From Gemmatimonadales bacterium (GTDB taxonomy: Bacteria > Gemmatimonadota > Gemmatimonadetes > Gemmatimonadales > GWC2-71-9), in the NCBI GenBank assembly GCA_013812695.1, contig JACCSZ010000374.1, positions 1 to 6,320 on the forward strand: a stretch of 6,320 bases of DNA, read 5' to 3'. Of this stretch, positions 5,128-6,320 are shown in pieces. The notes below the pieces were generated by a model, which was not told the DNA's origin, did no database searches, and was given only the letters and a program-made list of their open reading frames with translations. Each line of letters starts with the position of its first letter. Position 1 is the stretch's first letter. The position numbers were made by a program, and so were the translations under genes.

Positions 5128-6320
5128 CGCGCGGGGCTCCGCCGCACGACGGTATCGGCGGGCGCCGTCGTCGTGTCGCCGCTGGCCTCGAGCTGGATGC
5201 CGTCAACCTTCCCGCGGATATCCACCCGCTCCACGCCTCCAGCCGCCGCGTTCTTCATGGTGACCGTGATCGCGTCGCCGCGGGCGTAGTTGATGGAGGG
5301 TCGGCTGGGCGCTCTCGCGTTGCGCTCGAGGTGGTACGACTGCGCGCCCGCGCGCGCCTCGATGCGACTCAGGACCGCCCGCTTCTTGCCGGCCGAATCG
5401 ACCGGGGAGAACCGCGCGATCACCGTATCCCCGCGCATCCAGTCGCGATCTTTGGTGGCCGCGTCGGTGGTCCCGCCAAGCCACGCCTTGCCGAACCCGC
5501 GCACCTCTCTGAGCAGTTGCGCGGGCGAGTCGAGCGCCAGCGAGTCCGCCCGCATGGCGTAGCTGGTCGAGAGCGCGTACGGCCGGGTCTGCTTGCCCCA
5601 GGCGAGGGTGCGCTCGAGCTTCCGGTCCTCGAGGTCGATGGCGATCGTGTCGGCCACCAGGTCCCAGTCGCGGTTGAGCGCTCGGCCCTGTCCCCTGGCC
5701 ACGACCCGGCTCAGCTCGCGCTCCTGGAGGGCCAGGTCGATGCGCGTGCCCTGCAGGCTGAAGCTGTCGGCGCCGACGCCGCGGAGCACCGGGTCGCCGC
5801 CCAGCAGGGTGCCGTCGCTGCCCCTGCCGGTATCGAGCCGCATCGAGTCGGAACGCGCGGAGAAATCGCTGCGGTCGACGGTGACCTTGCCACCGGCCCA
5901 GATCCGATCGCTGCCCTTGAACCGCACCCGGTCGGCGACGATCAGATACGGCTCGACGGTCCGGCCGGCAGCGCTATCGGCCTCGACGTAGCGGATCTTG
6001 GGTCGTCCGGTCGCGTACATCTCGAGGGTATCGCGCACGCCCTTGACGGCGCGGTAGTAGTCGAGGGACGGGCCGGTCAGGGTCGAACCGGTCTTGAAGT
6101 TCTGGGTGGCTACGTTGCCGCGCGCTTCCCAGCGCTCCCCGTTCTTGAAGTAGGTGCCGAAGTCGGCGTCCATCGAGATCGTCGAGTCGCGGTACTTCAC
6201 GTGGCCGATGAACTGGACGACGTTGCCGCCGTACGCCGCGACGCTGTCGCTCTGCATGGAGATCTGCATGCCGCGGCAGCTCAGGCGGACGTTGCCGCCG
6301 GCGAAATAATTGGTGGCGGT
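5124..6320 (-). CDS. OstA/LptA-like LPS-transport periplasmic protein (5' end outside window)
   Basis: The frame is open from the window edge to a TGA at 5126-5124, giving 398 visible residues. The ATG at 6269 is internal: the 17 preceding codons (TATNYFAGGNVRLSCRG) read on in the same style, so the true start and any signal peptide lie upstream. The first 90 visible residues have the OstA-like rhythm of LptA, LptC and the LptD N-terminus: short beta strands with GGNV, GHVKYRDSTISMDAD, WEARGNV and GSTLTGPSLDYYR. Similar strand repeats recur later (AGGKVTVDRSDFSARSDSMRLD at about 142-163, LVADTIAIDLEDRKL at about 221-235, MRADSLALD, and VERVDIRGKVDGIQLE at about 363-378). This implies several stacked beta-jellyroll units, more than the roughly 185-residue E. 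coli LptA. It ends in a Thr/Pro/Arg tail with no beta-barrel, so it is not a full LptD. The likely role is a periplasmic LPS bridge, supported by coupling to lptB through an ATGA overlap. It could instead be an LptC-LptA hybrid. Confidence 0.8.
   Translation of the reverse strand, partial: TATNYFAGGNVRLSCRGMQISMQSDSVAAYGGNVVQFIGHVKYRDSTISMDADFGTYFKNGERWEARGNVATQNFKTGSTLTGPSLDYYRAVKGVRDTLEMYATGRPKIRYVEADSAAGRTVEPYLIVADRVRFKGSDRIWAGGKVTVDRSDFSARSDSMRLDTGRGSDGTLLGGDPVLRGVGADSFSLQGTRIDLALQERELSRVVARGQGRALNRDWDLVADTIAIDLEDRKLERTLAWGKQTRPYALSTSYAMRADSLALDSPAQLLREVRGFGKAWLGGTTDAATKDRDWMRGDTVIARFSPVDSAGKKRAVLSRIEARAGAQSYHLERNARAPSRPSINYARGDAITVTMKNAAAGGVERVDIRGKVDGIQLEASGDTTTAPADTVVRRSPAR
5137..5140 (-). 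promoter_or_regulatory. Ribosome binding site of the long lptB form
   Basis: GGAG sits nine bases before the ATG at 5127, within the end of the OstA-like gene. It supports initiation at the long start, so the N-terminal extension is probably really translated. Confidence 0.6.

Noticed and set aside
4135..5289. A 384-codon plus-strand frame
   Set aside because: It is codon-aligned and antisense to lptB, whose ATPase motifs are all intact on the minus strand. There is no domain in the plus-strand product.
6267..6269. ATG as the start of the OstA-like gene
   Set aside because: The same frame stays open to the window edge and the 17 preceding codons continue the OstA-like strand pattern, so this Met is internal.

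Overview
The window is very GC-rich, and all six genes run leftwards on the minus strand with essentially no intergenic space. A Gram-negative (diderm) bacterium with lipopolysaccharide or similar outer-membrane glycolipids is indicated, because an LptA/OstA-like protein, the LPS-export ATPase LptB and sigma-54 (RpoN) are encoded side by side. The wording of the RpoN N-terminus, the oversized OstA-like protein and the codon bias make me think of Gemmatimonadota or a neighbouring phylum. That placement is an impression, not something I can prove from the sequence.

Layout in the direction of transcription (right to left): (1) an OstA/LptA-like periplasmic protein, cut at its 5' end by the window edge (6320 to 5124); (2) LptB carrying an unusual N-terminal extension of about 139 residues (5127 to 3964); (3) RpoN, sigma-54 (3967 to 2477); (4) a family 2 glycosyltransferase with two C-terminal membrane segments (2480 to 1524); (5) a family 4 GT-B glycosyltransferase with a GTG start (1520 to 378); (6) the start of a multi-span membrane protein of the lysylphosphatidylglycerol-synthase-TM (flippase-like) family, cut at its 3' side by the left edge (385 to 1). 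Gene junctions 1/2, 2/3 and 3/4 are all 4-base ATGA overlaps, 4/5 has a 3-base gap and 5/6 overlaps by 8 bases. This indicates one translationally coupled operon whose promoter and terminator both lie outside the window.

How they fit together: the OstA-like protein and LptB belong to the Lpt bridge that moves LPS from the inner to the outer membrane. rpoN directly after lptB reproduces the classic lptA-lptB-rpoN order known from Proteobacteria. In Proteobacteria rpoN is usually followed by hpf and ptsN. Here it is followed by a polyprenyl-phosphate-sugar-synthase-like GT2, a GT4 and a flippase-like membrane protein, which look like a small envelope-glycoconjugate module attached to the LPS-export operon.

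I see no RNA gene, mobile element, CRISPR array, origin or stand-alone promoter or terminator. The most unusual points are the LptB N-terminal fusion, the replaced rpoN downstream neighbourhood, the altered DxD motif in the GT2 and the oversized OstA-like protein. I see no clear sign of a wholly new biological system.
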